Assembly: GCA_041662605.1 (NCBI GenBank)
Contig: JBAZSD010000018.1
Location: 22,626 to 86,625 of the forward strand
Direction: 5' to 3'
Length of the DNA stretch: 64,000 nt
DNA from: Desulfomonilaceae bacterium
GTDB lineage: Bacteria > Desulfobacterota > Desulfomonilia > Desulfomonilales > Desulfomonilaceae
Made by a program: the position numbers and the translations under genes. The stretch's first letter is position 1; each line of letters opens with the position of its first letter. The notes beneath the pieces were generated by a model. The model did no database searches and had not been told where the DNA came from. It worked only from the letters and a program-made list of their open reading frames with translations. This document shows, in pieces, positions 1 through 9,237 of this stretch.

Positions 1-266
1 ACCACAATCGAGCCGGTTTCGGCTATCCCTGCTACGACTTCTTCAACTGTCGCTGTAGCGTCCCCAAATGATTCGACTAGACGTGCAGGATCAATCTCAA
101 CTGATTTCTCAAGTTCGGTCTTATTGGGGCAAAATATCGCAGTATCATTTTCAAGTATTTTACCAAGGACCTGATTCATTTCACTCAAGTTGGCTATCCG
201 AACTGGCTCGGCGGCGACTTTGGCTGCATTATCCATAAAAAGATGGATTATCTCTTCGTTTTTCAC
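1..266 (-). CDS. lutC: LutC-like lactate utilization protein, N-terminal part (cut by window edge)
   Basis: Translating the minus strand from a GTG at 266 gives 88 uninterrupted codons running off the window. The start overlaps the lutB stop (GTGA), so it is the next cistron of the operon. The visible part ends in EEVVAGIAETGSIV, the early LUD-domain segment typical of LutC. LutC is the third component of the LutABC iron-sulfur L-lactate oxidation complex and probably acts on the inner face of the membrane with LutA and LutB. The C-terminal half, including most of the LUD domain, lies outside the window, so completeness cannot be judged. A stand-alone LUD protein of another kind is possible, but order and overlap make LutC the best reading. 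Confidence 0.85.
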   Translation of the reverse strand, partial: MKNEEIIHLFMDNAAKVAAEPVRIANLSEMNQVLGKILENDTAIFCPNKTELEKSVEIDPARLVESFGDATATVEEVVAGIAETGSIV

Positions 267-1627
267 GACATCCTCCGTCGAAATGTTCTATTTACCGGCT
301 TGGGTAGACGATTTACCGTGATAGGCGATAAAAATCCCGCTAACGGCCACAAAGCTCGTGCCGAGACCTGACCGGTCCTGAAGATATTAACATTATGCGC
401 CGCAATGCCAAATCCAGTCATGCCAAGAGCTTCCGCTGTTTTGACGTAACCTTTGTCAACTCTCATTTCGCGTAATTCGTAAAGAAGTTTTAACAATGGG
501 ACTTTAACCGGACAAACTTCCGCACAAGCGCCACAAAGAGTGGTAGCGTCAAGCAGTCGATGGGTTTCTTCCATGCCATTCAGGAGTGCGCTCAGAATAA
601 CGCCCATAGGGCCAGGGTAAGTGGAACCATAAGCATGGCCTCCAACTATTCCATATACAGGGCACACATTCATGCAAGCCCCGCATTTGATACACTTCAG
701 GATCTCCCGGTAGGGACCGTTGGCTATTTCCGATCTTCCATTGTCGAGCAACACTATGTGAAGCCGTTTAGCTCCAGTGGTTGCGCCTGGCTCTCTCGGG
801 CCCGTGATAATAGATAGATAGCTCGTTAGAGTTTGACCGGTCGCCGACCGTGGCAAAAGCCTCATCAAGAGTGGTAGGTCCTTGATTGAGGGCAATGCTT
901 TTTCGATAGAGGTGACGACTATATGCAGCGGCGGCAAGGTGGTGACCATTCTACCATTGCCCTCATTGGTGAAAAGGACAACGCTCCCGGTATCGGCTAT
1001 AAAACAATTCGCCCCGGAAATGGCAGCGTCCGCGGACAGGAACTCTTGCCTCAAGATTTCTCGGGCCGTGTTGGTCAAAACAGTGGGGTCATTGCTAAGA
1101 TCACAACCCAGTTTTTCCCGGAAAAGTTGTCCAATCTGTTCACGACTCTTATGAATAGCGGGAACTATTATATGAGATGGAGTTTCTCCGGCAATCTGAA
1201 TAATGTATTCTCCGAGGTCCGTCTCGATTACTCTAAGTCCCAGGTCTTCGAGATGCTTGTTAAGATGAATTTCTTCCGTGACCATGGACTTGGACTTGAC
1301 TATACTTTTTGCATGGTTGTCCTTAAGTATGTCGCCGACTAGGTTCCTGGCGTCTTCAGCATTTTTGACCCTATGGACTATCGCTCCACGCCTTGTAGCG
1401 TTTACAGCGAACTCATCTACGTAACCCTTCAGATCATCGACTACCATTCTTCGCAATTCGGAAGCCGCCTGTCGCCATTCTTGAAACGGTATTCCAGCTA
1501 TCGCATCACTCCGTTTTTGTCTAAATGTCCCCGTGGCATGGCGCATGGATCGTCTTAATGAATGGTCGTCAATCGCCCGACGGGCGTTGTCGTGAAAGTC
1601 TATAATGTGGGATGGAAGCTTTTTCAT
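263..1627 (-). CDS. lutB: LutB-like iron-sulfur lactate utilization protein
   Basis: 454 aa, close to the usual LutB length. The N-terminal two-thirds is a LUD domain (FIADTGSVVLFTNEGNGR near residue 210). The C-terminal part has two ferredoxin-type clusters, CIKCGACMNVCP near residue 313 and CGACAEVCP near residue 366, followed by a short tail. It is expected to pass electrons from lactate oxidation through 4Fe-4S centres to the quinone pool or a membrane acceptor. It overlaps lutA by 4 bp at its start and lutC by 4 bp at its end, so the three are translationally coupled. Part of a minus-strand locus with lactate permease and a GlcD/GlcF-type dehydrogenase. The family assignment is solid; the substrate (L-lactate) is inferred from family and context. 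Confidence 0.92.
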   Translation of the reverse strand: MKKLPSHIIDFHDNARRAIDDHSLRRSMRHATGTFRQKRSDAIAGIPFQEWRQAASELRRMVVDDLKGYVDEFAVNATRRGAIVHRVKNAEDARNLVGDILKDNHAKSIVKSKSMVTEEIHLNKHLEDLGLRVIETDLGEYIIQIAGETPSHIIVPAIHKSREQIGQLFREKLGCDLSNDPTVLTNTAREILRQEFLSADAAISGANCFIADTGSVVLFTNEGNGRMVTTLPPLHIVVTSIEKALPSIKDLPLLMRLLPRSATGQTLTSYLSIITGPREPGATTGAKRLHIVLLDNGRSEIANGPYREILKCIKCGACMNVCPVYGIVGGHAYGSTYPGPMGVILSALLNGMEETHRLLDATTLCGACAEVCPVKVPLLKLLYELREMRVDKGYVKTAEALGMTGFGIAAHNVNIFRTGQVSARALWPLAGFLSPITVNRLPKPVNRTFRRRMS

Positions 1628-2349
1628 AGAGCTTCCGCCAAAACAACAGCGAGGTGTTTGACTTCAAAACCCGCATTTCGTCGCTTCGCCGCGTCCATGA
1701 TGTTCATAAGGCAGCCATGGTCGCATCCGGTTACAATGTCCGCGTTGGCGCTTAATATGGAATCAACTTTGTCGTGTGCCATGGCCATTGAGATTTCCGG
1801 TAACTTTCCCATAAATACACCGCCAAACCCGCAGCAGCGATCAGCGTTGTTCATGGGAATAAATTCGGCCCCACCAATTGAGTTCAAAAGTTCTATCGGT
1901 TCAGTTCTGACACCGAGTTCCCGGGTTAATTGACACGAAGCGTGATATGTTATTTTGCCATGGCCGTTTGGAAATCCTGTTTCATGAGCTTTTAGAATAT
2001 GAGTCAGAAATTGTGAGAATTCGAAAGTCCTCCGAGCCACGGCCTCAGCTTTTCTAAACATTTTAGGGTCATCCTTGAAAAGGTCCGTGTAATGGTTTTT
2101 GACCATAGAGGCGCATGATCCCGACGGTATGACAATCGGGTCGGTCCCTTCAAAAACTGAAATAAAATGTTCGGCCGCTCTTCTGGACGCTCTACGGTAC
2201 CCGGCGCTGTTAGGGGGTTTCCCGCAACAGGTTTGTTCTTTAGGGTATACGATCTCGACACCGAAATGTCGGAGAAGTTTAACTACAGCTTCTCCAGTTT
2301 CAGGAAAAAAAGTGTCGACAAGACAAGTCGCAAAGAGTTGAACTCTCAT
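1624..2349 (-). CDS. lutA: LutA-like CCG-domain protein
   Basis: 241 aa, the size of LutA/YkgE. It has two CCG (DUF3390/heterodisulfide reductase B-like) cysteine motifs: CCGKPPNSAGY near residue 61 and CCGFGGVF near residue 173, together with upstream single cysteines (ATCLVDTFF, HASCQ). Such paired motifs bind an iron-sulfur cluster in HdrB, GlcF and LutA. First gene of the coupled lutABC unit: its stop overlaps the lutB start by 4 bp. It lies 75 bp downstream of the lactate permease gene, on the same strand. All expected cysteines are visible, so the protein should be functional. An HdrB-like or Fe-S oxidoreductase label would be the generic alternative. Confidence 0.9.
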   Translation of the reverse strand: MRVQLFATCLVDTFFPETGEAVVKLLRHFGVEIVYPKEQTCCGKPPNSAGYRRASRRAAEHFISVFEGTDPIVIPSGSCASMVKNHYTDLFKDDPKMFRKAEAVARRTFEFSQFLTHILKAHETGFPNGHGKITYHASCQLTRELGVRTEPIELLNSIGGAEFIPMNNADRCCGFGGVFMGKLPEISMAMAHDKVDSILSANADIVTGCDHGCLMNIMDAAKRRNAGFEVKHLAVVLAEAL

Positions 2350-2424
2350 TTCATTACCTCAGTTCGTGGAACCAACCCGACAATCAAAACTCTCAATTAA
2401 CGCTAAACTATATTACAAATGCGC

Positions 2425-4065
2425 TTATTTAACTACCATAAGTGTAAACGGGTAAACATACGCTTGGAGAAAAACCAGGACCCCCATAAGAGAGGCTAGG
2501 GCCAAGCTGTGCCAGAAGACCCAACGTAGAATATCTCCCTCATGTCCATACCATTGAGTAGCGGTGCTCGCCACGACGATACTCTGGGCGTCTATCATCT
2601 TGCCCATTACGCCACCGGTGCTGTTGGCGGCAGCCATGAGGGTGGGGCTTATTCCTATCTGTTCCGCTGAAATTCTCTGCAAGCTCCCGAATAATACGTT
2701 TGAGGCGGTATCCGAACCAGTCAGGGCAACCCCAAGCCATCCAAGAAGGGTTCCGAAGAAAGGATACAGGAAACCGGTTTTAGCAAAGGTCAAACCTAGA
2801 GTCGCGTCCAGGCCTGAGTACCTGGTCGTAAATCCCAACGCCAACATGGCGGCGATGGTTAGAAGGGAAAAACGCACCGTTTTGATCGTTCGGAGATATA
2901 TCCGAAATGTTTCCGAAATTGAGTACCCCATCAAAATAGCAGATATTATACTCGCTATGAAAATACCGGTACCCGTAGCTGACAGGATATTGAACATGTA
3001 TACGGCGGGTTCCGCTTTGTCCGCTGTTACTACTGGCGGCACTCTCATTACAAGGTTGTGCAAACCGGGAATAGGAAACTTGTATACCCAAAGACCATCA
3101 AGAAAAGTTTTGATCTGCGGAAGGCCCCAGACGAAAACGAGTACGCTAAGGATTATCCAAGGAGTCCAAGCTCTTACAACTTGATTAGTGGAGTGTCCGT
3201 GACAGGCCCGGCAAATGGCCTCCTCGTCATGTCCATTGAATCCCCAGATTTGCTTTGGACGCCACTTGAGCAAAAAAACGGTGACAGCGGCCAAGCAAAC
3301 AAGAGCAGCGACGACATCCACGAGCCAGGGGCCGTGAAAATTGGATATCAGGAATTGTGGAACAGCGAAGGCGATTCCAGCGACAAGTAAGGCCGGCCAT
3401 ACTTGAACCATTCCTCTAAAACCGACGTATGCCCAGACCAACCAGAATGGAATTAATATTGAAAAAATTGGCAACTGGCGTCCCGCCATGGCGCTGAGAT
3501 CGAACAAATCCAAACCCGTCACGGCATTTAGGGTTATAATCGGAATCCCTAAAGCTCCGAAAGCTACAGGCGCTGTATTGGCTAACAGAGACAGGCCCGA
3601 AGCCTGGATAGGACTGAACCCAAGACCAATTAGGATTGCGGCGGTGACTGCCACAGGAGTCCCAAACCCAGCAGCGCCTTCGAAAAATGCGCCGAAAGCG
3701 AAAGCGATCAAAACTAACTGGAGACGAGTGTCATTAGTCACACCCGTTATGGTGTCCTGTAAGACCTTGAATTCACCCTTTTCCTTGGTTAGAAAATAAA
3801 GAAAAATGACGTTCAGGACTATCCAGCCTATGGGAAGGACACCAAACGCCGCTCCAAATCCGGCAGTCGCAAAGGCCATGTGTGCTGGCATTTTAAAGAA
3901 TACAATAGCTACCACCAGTGCGGTGGCCAGTCCTAGCAGCGCAGCCCAGTGGGCTTTAATGTGTAAAAAAGCCAAAGTCCCCAACAACACCACTACAGGC
4001 AATGCGGCGACAATAGTTGAAATAGCCATGTTGTTGAATGGGTCGTAAATCTGATGCCAAGGCAT
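2425..4065 (-). CDS. lctP: L-lactate permease (LctP family)
   Basis: 546 aa polytopic membrane protein made almost wholly of hydrophobic segments, with the family hallmarks FEGAAGFGTPVAV near residue 130 and LTGSDTASNVLFG near residue 445. LctP/LldP proteins are proton (or sodium) symporters for lactate and glycolate, typically 540-560 aa, so this is full length. The start is supported by AAGGAGG about 9 nt upstream of the ATG. It lies between glcF and lutA on the same strand, which fits import of the substrate for both enzyme sets. The 187-bp spacer upstream of it is the largest gap inside the locus and may carry a separate promoter or an mRNA structure (AGAGGG/CCCTCT arms around 4114-4138). 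Confidence 0.95.
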   Translation of the reverse strand: MPWHQIYDPFNNMAISTIVAALPVVVLLGTLAFLHIKAHWAALLGLATALVVAIVFFKMPAHMAFATAGFGAAFGVLPIGWIVLNVIFLYFLTKEKGEFKVLQDTITGVTNDTRLQLVLIAFAFGAFFEGAAGFGTPVAVTAAILIGLGFSPIQASGLSLLANTAPVAFGALGIPIITLNAVTGLDLFDLSAMAGRQLPIFSILIPFWLVWAYVGFRGMVQVWPALLVAGIAFAVPQFLISNFHGPWLVDVVAALVCLAAVTVFLLKWRPKQIWGFNGHDEEAICRACHGHSTNQVVRAWTPWIILSVLVFVWGLPQIKTFLDGLWVYKFPIPGLHNLVMRVPPVVTADKAEPAVYMFNILSATGTGIFIASIISAILMGYSISETFRIYLRTIKTVRFSLLTIAAMLALGFTTRYSGLDATLGLTFAKTGFLYPFFGTLLGWLGVALTGSDTASNVLFGSLQRISAEQIGISPTLMAAANSTGGVMGKMIDAQSIVVASTATQWYGHEGDILRWVFWHSLALASLMGVLVFLQAYVYPFTLMVVK

Positions 4066-4252
4066 AGTCCAAGCCTCCTTCCAGTTTCATGGGTCTAATC
4101 TTAATTCAGAGGGGCGCTGTCCCGCTCCCTCTTGTCCCCCGTCTGTCCACTAAATGTTGAATCAAACTTGTTTGTTAGTGAGAAGAGCCCTCATATTTTC
4201 AAACTTCTCAGGTTTGTGTTGATGATAATCCATGTTTACCAGGAGCGCTTTT

Positions 4253-5575
4253 CTAACCTGATTTCCGTCCTGTCATCATGGAACGATTTAGAATCTCCGA
4301 TATATGAATAACGTTCCAGCCTTTCTTCCAATGGCCGGCTCCGTAAGTTAGCTGCATCAAACAGCCGGGGTTTGAACTAACGACTGTTTGGGCTTGAGTT
4401 TTTTCTATAGCCTCAATCTTGGATTCCAGTATTTTCATGGAACGCTGTCTATGTGTAATATTGTAGATCCCTGCGGACCCGCAGCACTGACCCTCATCAG
4501 GCAGTTCCTGATAATCCAGTTGTGGAATTCTTTTCAGAAGGTTTCTTTGGGGGAAGATTAATCTCTGGCCGTGTCTCAAGTGGCAAGGGTCGTGAAAACA
4601 AACCCTTTCCGATATAGGGCCAAACCTGATATCCGGGGTTAAAACCGAGTCCAGGAACTCGGACACGTCCCTGACCTTGCCTGAAAATTCTTCAGCTTTG
4701 TTGGCAAAGGCAGGATTTTTTCGAAAAATTTCACGGTAAGTCTTGAGTTCCGATCCACATGCGGCGCAATCTGTTACCACGTAATCAACACGTCTGTCCG
4801 CGAATATCCGGATGGTATTCTCCGCCATTTCCCGATAGACTTTGCGTTCGCCCTCCGCGATGTTAGGTGTTCCACAACATTGAATTTCCTTTGGGACGAT
4901 CACTCTGTAACCGGCGAACGTCAAATTTTCTATTGTGGCCCGGCTCGTGTCGGCAAAAATAAGATTCATCGCGCAACCAAGAAAGAATCCGACTCGTCCG
5001 CGTTCAGGTCCTCTTGCCGGGATTTCCTCGGGGATCTGTTCAGACAGTGGCCTAGAAGGTAACTTAGGCGCAAGGGCCTCCATAAATCCGAGGTCCTCAG
5101 AAAACAGATTGAGAATGTCATATTTTCTAACCAGGGACTGAAGACCGGAAATCTCATAAAGCTTCAAAGGAAACAGTATCTTATACAGTCTCTTTTGATC
5201 CAGGATCGCGTAATTTAGCAGGAACTTCTTGATCAAGGATTGAGGCCTGTTTTGTTCAATCCGATACCGCGCTTCCAGCGCTAATTCTCCGGCTTTGACT
5301 CCCGCTGGACAAACACTCTGACAATTTCTGCAGTCAAGACAATGATATATATGTTCGACAAACTCCTCGGAAGCTTTCATCTTTCCATCTATAACGGCTT
5401 TGATCATGGCCACTCGTCCTCGAGGAGACTGTGTTTCCACTCCATCGGTTCGATAGGTCGGACAGGACGGTAGACAAAGCCCGCATCTCATACACTGGAG
5501 CACGTCACCATAATCGTGAACATCAAGAGTTGAAAGCGCTGCGGCTATCTTGTCCGGATCAAAGCGTTTTCCCAT
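4253..5575 (-). CDS. GlcF-like iron-sulfur subunit of a 2-hydroxyacid (D-lactate/glycolate) dehydrogenase
   Basis: 440 aa. The N-terminus has two 4Fe-4S motifs, CMRCGLCLPSCP (from residue 28) and CLDCRNCQSVCP (around residues 79-90). The C-terminal half has two CCG domains with CCGTPN and CCGSAGIYN. This is the architecture of GlcF and of the Fe-S partner of FAD-linked D-lactate dehydrogenases. The start is 7 bp after the glcD-like stop, so the two form a heteromeric flavo-iron-sulfur dehydrogenase. In lactate-using sulfate reducers such a pair next to LctP and LutABC generally serves D-lactate. Glycolate is the main alternative substrate and cannot be excluded from sequence alone. Confidence 0.88.
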   Translation of the reverse strand: MGKRFDPDKIAAALSTLDVHDYGDVLQCMRCGLCLPSCPTYRTDGVETQSPRGRVAMIKAVIDGKMKASEEFVEHIYHCLDCRNCQSVCPAGVKAGELALEARYRIEQNRPQSLIKKFLLNYAILDQKRLYKILFPLKLYEISGLQSLVRKYDILNLFSEDLGFMEALAPKLPSRPLSEQIPEEIPARGPERGRVGFFLGCAMNLIFADTSRATIENLTFAGYRVIVPKEIQCCGTPNIAEGERKVYREMAENTIRIFADRRVDYVVTDCAACGSELKTYREIFRKNPAFANKAEEFSGKVRDVSEFLDSVLTPDIRFGPISERVCFHDPCHLRHGQRLIFPQRNLLKRIPQLDYQELPDEGQCCGSAGIYNITHRQRSMKILESKIEAIEKTQAQTVVSSNPGCLMQLTYGAGHWKKGWNVIHISEILNRSMMTGRKSG

Positions 5576-5582
5576 AGGCGCC

Positions 5583-6968
5583 TCACTTTTCTAAAGAAAA
5601 GATTTTCCCCGGGTTTAACCTACCGGCCGGATCAAAACATGCTTTGATTTTGCGCATTAACTCAATAGCCTTTGGACCAACCATTCCAGGCAGGTATTTT
5701 GACTTGGCGATCCCCGTTCCGTGTTCGCCGGAAATGGTTCCCCCAAGGCTTATCGCTTTGTTGAATATGATTTCGTACGCCTCGTGGACCCTATGGATTT
5801 CGTTCAGGTCCCTCTCATCTGTCAGGCATGTCGGATGTAAATTACCGTCACCCGCATGGCCGAAAGTGCCTATCCTTATATTCAATTTCTCGGTGACTTC
5901 TCTGATCAGCGCCATCATTTCGGGAATCGCGGGACGAGGGACCGTGATATCTTCGAGTATTGTGGTAGGCTTCGCACGGGCTAGAGCCGATAAGGCCATT
6001 CGCCTTGCGGTAAACAATTCTTCGGATTCCTGAGCGCTTCTGGCTATTCTCAATGTCCTAATATTATTGGCTTTGCAAGCTTCCTCAATGACGGCCGCCT
6101 CTTCATCTACGACAGCAGGGTGCCCATCGGCTTCAATGAGCAATAACGCTGCGACATCCCTGGGTAAGCCGATCTGGGAATAATCTTCTACGCAGTTTAT
6201 TGTGACCTGATCCATGAGTTCGAGGGTTGATGGTATGACTTTCCTGGATATAATCGTGGAAACGGTTCGAGCAGCGTCTATGACATCATCGTACAGAGCA
6301 AGAAAAGTTTTCTTGGTCTTTGGTTTTGGGACCAGTTTCAGGACTATCCTTGTAAAAATACCGATAGTGCCTTCCGTGCCCACCATAAACTTGGTGAGGT
6401 TGTATCCTGCCACATCCTTTACGCACTTTGTGCCGTACCTGACTTTGGATCCGTCAATAAAAAAGGTATCAAGACTCATTACGTAATCGCCGGTAATCCC
6501 GTATTTGAGTCCCCGTAATCCCCCTGCGTTTTCCGCTACGTTGCCCCCGATAGTAGAGATCTTCATGCTTCCAGGATCGGGGGGATAGAAGAGATCCATG
6601 GCCTCGACAGCGTTATGCAAATTGTTGGTAATAACCCCTGGTTCGACCGTCACGGAAAGGTCATCCCCGTCGATTTCAATAATTTTATTCATAGCTGTAG
6701 TAACAAGAACAATCCCGCCTTTGACTGGAACGGAACCCCCGCTAAGACCAGTCCCACTGCCACGCGTTGTCACAGGGACATTTTCTTCGGTCGCAAGTTC
6801 TAGGACTTTTCGGATGTCGTCTTCGTTGAAGGCCCTAACGATGGCGTCGGGTTTGAAAGATGTCAGTGGTGTTGCGTCATAGGAATAGCAGATGAGATCT
6901 GGTTCCGAGTAAAGGACTTTTTGGGAACCGAGTTCTTCTAGGAGTTTGGAAACGAAAGTCTTTTTCAT
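5583..6968 (-). CDS. GlcD-like FAD-linked 2-hydroxyacid dehydrogenase (D-lactate/glycolate)
   Basis: FAD-binding oxidoreductase of the vanillyl-alcohol oxidase fold. It has the FAD-binding PCMH stretch TTRGSGTGLSGGSVPVKGG, then ENAGGLRGLKYG, and the C-terminal GTFGHAGDGNLHPT and GTISGEHGTG motifs. The ATG at 6968 (MKKTFVSK) gives 461 aa, the usual family length, and has AGGA about 11 nt upstream. An upstream in-frame start would add 33 residues with no similarity to the family, so I reject it. It oxidises a 2-hydroxy acid and passes electrons to the adjacent GlcF-like subunit. It is the first gene of the lactate locus; the 114-bp gap to the SRAP gene probably holds the promoter. Confidence 0.9.
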   Translation of the reverse strand: MKKTFVSKLLEELGSQKVLYSEPDLICYSYDATPLTSFKPDAIVRAFNEDDIRKVLELATEENVPVTTRGSGTGLSGGSVPVKGGIVLVTTAMNKIIEIDGDDLSVTVEPGVITNNLHNAVEAMDLFYPPDPGSMKISTIGGNVAENAGGLRGLKYGITGDYVMSLDTFFIDGSKVRYGTKCVKDVAGYNLTKFMVGTEGTIGIFTRIVLKLVPKPKTKKTFLALYDDVIDAARTVSTIISRKVIPSTLELMDQVTINCVEDYSQIGLPRDVAALLLIEADGHPAVVDEEAAVIEEACKANNIRTLRIARSAQESEELFTARRMALSALARAKPTTILEDITVPRPAIPEMMALIREVTEKLNIRIGTFGHAGDGNLHPTCLTDERDLNEIHRVHEAYEIIFNKAISLGGTISGEHGTGIAKSKYLPGMVGPKAIELMRKIKACFDPAGRLNPGKIFSLEK

Positions 6969-7082
6969 GAGTTTCGCTGTCCTATTCGGGATTGGATAAT
7001 GGCTCAAAGTAGCACGATGAACAAACAATAACATTGTCTGACAACTCGTCAAAAAAATCAGGCTCAAGCCTTAGACGAGTTT

Positions 7083-7817
7083 CTATGTTGTGAGGTATAG
7101 AGATCCTTGGATGGATTGATCAGCGTGGCTATCAGCCCTTTTGAGAGGTTCTATACAATCCGGGTTATCGTAATCGGGTCTGTTTACCTTCATACCGACC
7201 TCGGTGATCCGGAAACTATCGTCGCTCAAGGGTTTCAATAAATTTTTAAAATCTTCCGAAGCGGTATCCGTAGATTCCAACCACAATTCGTAGTCCTTTG
7301 TCAGAACGACTACGGGCATTCTGTCGTGGATAGATTTTATGAAGTCATTACTCTGTGTAGTTATGATAGCGCATGATCTTGTGACATCTCCTGAGGCGGA
7401 TTTCCACTCGTCGTAAATACCGGCGAAGGCCAGGAGACCAAACTTCTCGAAGCTTATCAGGTATGGCTGTCTGGCTCCGGATTGAGTTCCTTTCCATTCG
7501 TAAAAACCATTGGCTGGTATCAGTATTCTTCGTTTCTTGAAACTGGATCTGAATGCTGGTTTTGATTCCACAGTCTCAGAGCGCGCGTTTATCAACCTCT
7601 GCGAAATAGCTGGATCTTTGCTCCAGGAAGGGATTAATCCCCATCTCAGGAAAATAAGCTCACGCTTGTTGGCTTGGGGGCCATGACGTAACCTGATAGC
7701 GGCTATTTCCTGAGAAGGAGCCACATTGTAGCGAGGCGTTATCTCGGGCGTTTCGTCTAATTCGAACTGTTCGGCAAGTTCTTTCGATGAACTCACCAGC
7801 AGGAATCGTCCGCACAA
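7083..7817 (-). CDS. SRAP-family abasic-site DNA-protein crosslink protein (YedK/HMCES-like)
   Basis: 244 aa, full length. The catalytic cysteine directly follows the start (MCGRF), as required in this family where Cys2 forms a thiazolidine crosslink with abasic sites in single-stranded DNA. The other conserved residues are visible: Asn in INARSET, Glu in NGFYEWKG, and His in IHDRMPVVL. The start is therefore certain although it overlaps the upstream MGMT-CYTH gene by 25 bp. The tight overlap suggests one transcript for two DNA-damage proteins, one reversing alkylation and one protecting abasic sites. No LexA-type operator is obvious upstream of the pair. Confidence 0.93.
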   Translation of the reverse strand: MCGRFLLVSSSKELAEQFELDETPEITPRYNVAPSQEIAAIRLRHGPQANKRELIFLRWGLIPSWSKDPAISQRLINARSETVESKPAFRSSFKKRRILIPANGFYEWKGTQSGARQPYLISFEKFGLLAFAGIYDEWKSASGDVTRSCAIITTQSNDFIKSIHDRMPVVVLTKDYELWLESTDTASEDFKNLLKPLSDDSFRITEVGMKVNRPDYDNPDCIEPLKRADSHADQSIQGSLYLTT

Positions 7818-9070
7818 GTTTCTCTCCGTTCTGATTCTGAGATGATGAGTTCGTAATCATTTCTTGTGAGCGATTCATCTGACGAACTGCGATGAAGCGC
7901 TCCCTTTGCGAACACATCGCATATTATCCCAACAGTGGTTAATTTATCGATAGACCATGCCATGAGAGATGTTCCAAACTGATTTTTGAGAAAGTGAATC
8001 GCATCCTTGATTAGCGGGAATTCTGGTCCCATCCATGACTCAATCTCGATTTCATAATGTTTGAAATCCTGGGCTCCTGCAGAGAATGAAACTTCGTCAA
8101 CGGCCAACTCCCCGATCGTTTTTGTTTTTTCCGGGTCAAGTATTGCTCTGGTAGTTCGACGGGTGTTACGTTTTTGGATGATCTCAAGCCCCATTCCTTT
8201 TAGAGAAGTTTCGGGGTCAAGATTTCTCCTAAGTTTTCCCACATCAAGATTCACACCTATGTCCATAGCAAGTTTTGCAATGCGTGCAAGAGCCTGGGTA
8301 TCGGACCCGGTTTCCAATTCGGGCCTCGATAGAGAGCCATCATCATGTTGCAGAGCCGGACCCTTCATGGCTACCTTTTCACAGCCAGGGTATTGCCTCA
8401 ATCGCAGGGCCCATTTTCTTTGCGATAGGCCCCTATCGGGCGAGTCAAAATAAAGATCCTGGAAAGTTATCTCTTGAGCCTGTTCCAATGGAAACTGCGC
8501 CAGAGAGTAAAGCCCGGTTATCTCCGCCTTTAGTTTCTCGGGATTTTGGGAAACTATGACGAGTTTCGCTTCGGTCTCCGTGGATACGGGGGTAAAGAAC
8601 CTTTTTTCATGATTCAGCAAAGCTCTTTTTATATGAAGCCCGGAACTATAGCCGCCAAGTGATCCATCTGAGTTTATGACTCGATGGCATGGGACGATTA
8701 TCGGGACGGGATTTTTCCCGTTTGCGGACCCCACAGCCCTAAAGGCTTTAGGGTTACCTATAGCCCTTGCTATTTCTCCGTAAGACCTGGTTTCTCCCGC
8801 ACGTATATTGAGCAGTTCCTTCCACACACTTCTCTGAAAGGTGGTCCCTTGAGTAAAATGTATGGGCGTACTAAAAGTAGGACAGACTCCATGAAAATAA
8901 TTATCAAACTGGGTTATCATATCCTTTAGAATGGTTGCAGAAGGGGCCTGATGGAGTTCTGATGGGACGTCGGTAAATTCGATCTCAGTTATGCCTTCGT
9001 CAGTGGCGGATATTTTTAACCATCCAACCAATTCATTGTAGTACAAGCAACTTGACATTTCGGGGTTCAT
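7793..9070 (-). CDS. Fusion of O6-alkylguanine-DNA methyltransferase with a CYTH (triphosphate tunnel) domain
   Basis: 425 aa continuous frame with two domains. Residues 1-155 are an Ogt/MGMT-type protein with the active-site motif PCHRVI (Cys128), the winged-helix segment SYGEIARAIG and a following GGYSSGLHIKRALL. From residue 165 a CYTH domain starts with ETEAK (the ExExK signature), then YFDSPDRGLSQRKWALRLR (207-225), VAMKG (233-237) and YEIEIES (339-345). These match the charged tunnel residues of CYTH/TTM phosphatases. The fusion is seen directly; its role is unknown. CYTH enzymes act on inorganic triphosphate or nucleotide triphosphates, so nucleotide-pool cleaning alongside DNA repair is one guess. 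Residues 385-425 form an extra tail. Confidence 0.88.
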   Translation of the reverse strand: MNPEMSSCLYYNELVGWLKISATDEGITEIEFTDVPSELHQAPSATILKDMITQFDNYFHGVCPTFSTPIHFTQGTTFQRSVWKELLNIRAGETRSYGEIARAIGNPKAFRAVGSANGKNPVPIIVPCHRVINSDGSLGGYSSGLHIKRALLNHEKRFFTPVSTETEAKLVIVSQNPEKLKAEITGLYSLAQFPLEQAQEITFQDLYFDSPDRGLSQRKWALRLRQYPGCEKVAMKGPALQHDDGSLSRPELETGSDTQALARIAKLAMDIGVNLDVGKLRRNLDPETSLKGMGLEIIQKRNTRRTTRAILDPEKTKTIGELAVDEVSFSAGAQDFKHYEIEIESWMGPEFPLIKDAIHFLKNQFGTSLMAWSIDKLTTVGIICDVFAKGALHRSSSDESLTRNDYELIISESERRETCADDSCW

Positions 9071-9237
9071 GTTTCTCTCGGATGTGTTTAGTTTATAATT
9101 CTGATAATCTAAAATTTAAATCATAAATCGACATTGACAATTAAATCCAGTACATTCCCCCAATAGTGATCCGGTCATTGCCTTGTGGAATCAACAGGCA
9201 TCCTGGGCTGCTTAAAGAGAGCCCGTAAAAAGAGCGG

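Noticed and set aside
1..9070. Selenocysteine codons in the Fe-S or CCG proteins near selC
   Set aside because: All expected cysteines are read as Cys codons and the genes are full length without in-frame UGA.
9205..9224. GGGCT/AGCCC hairpin before selC as a terminator
   Set aside because: Only 5 bp with a 10-nt loop and no T-run on either strand.
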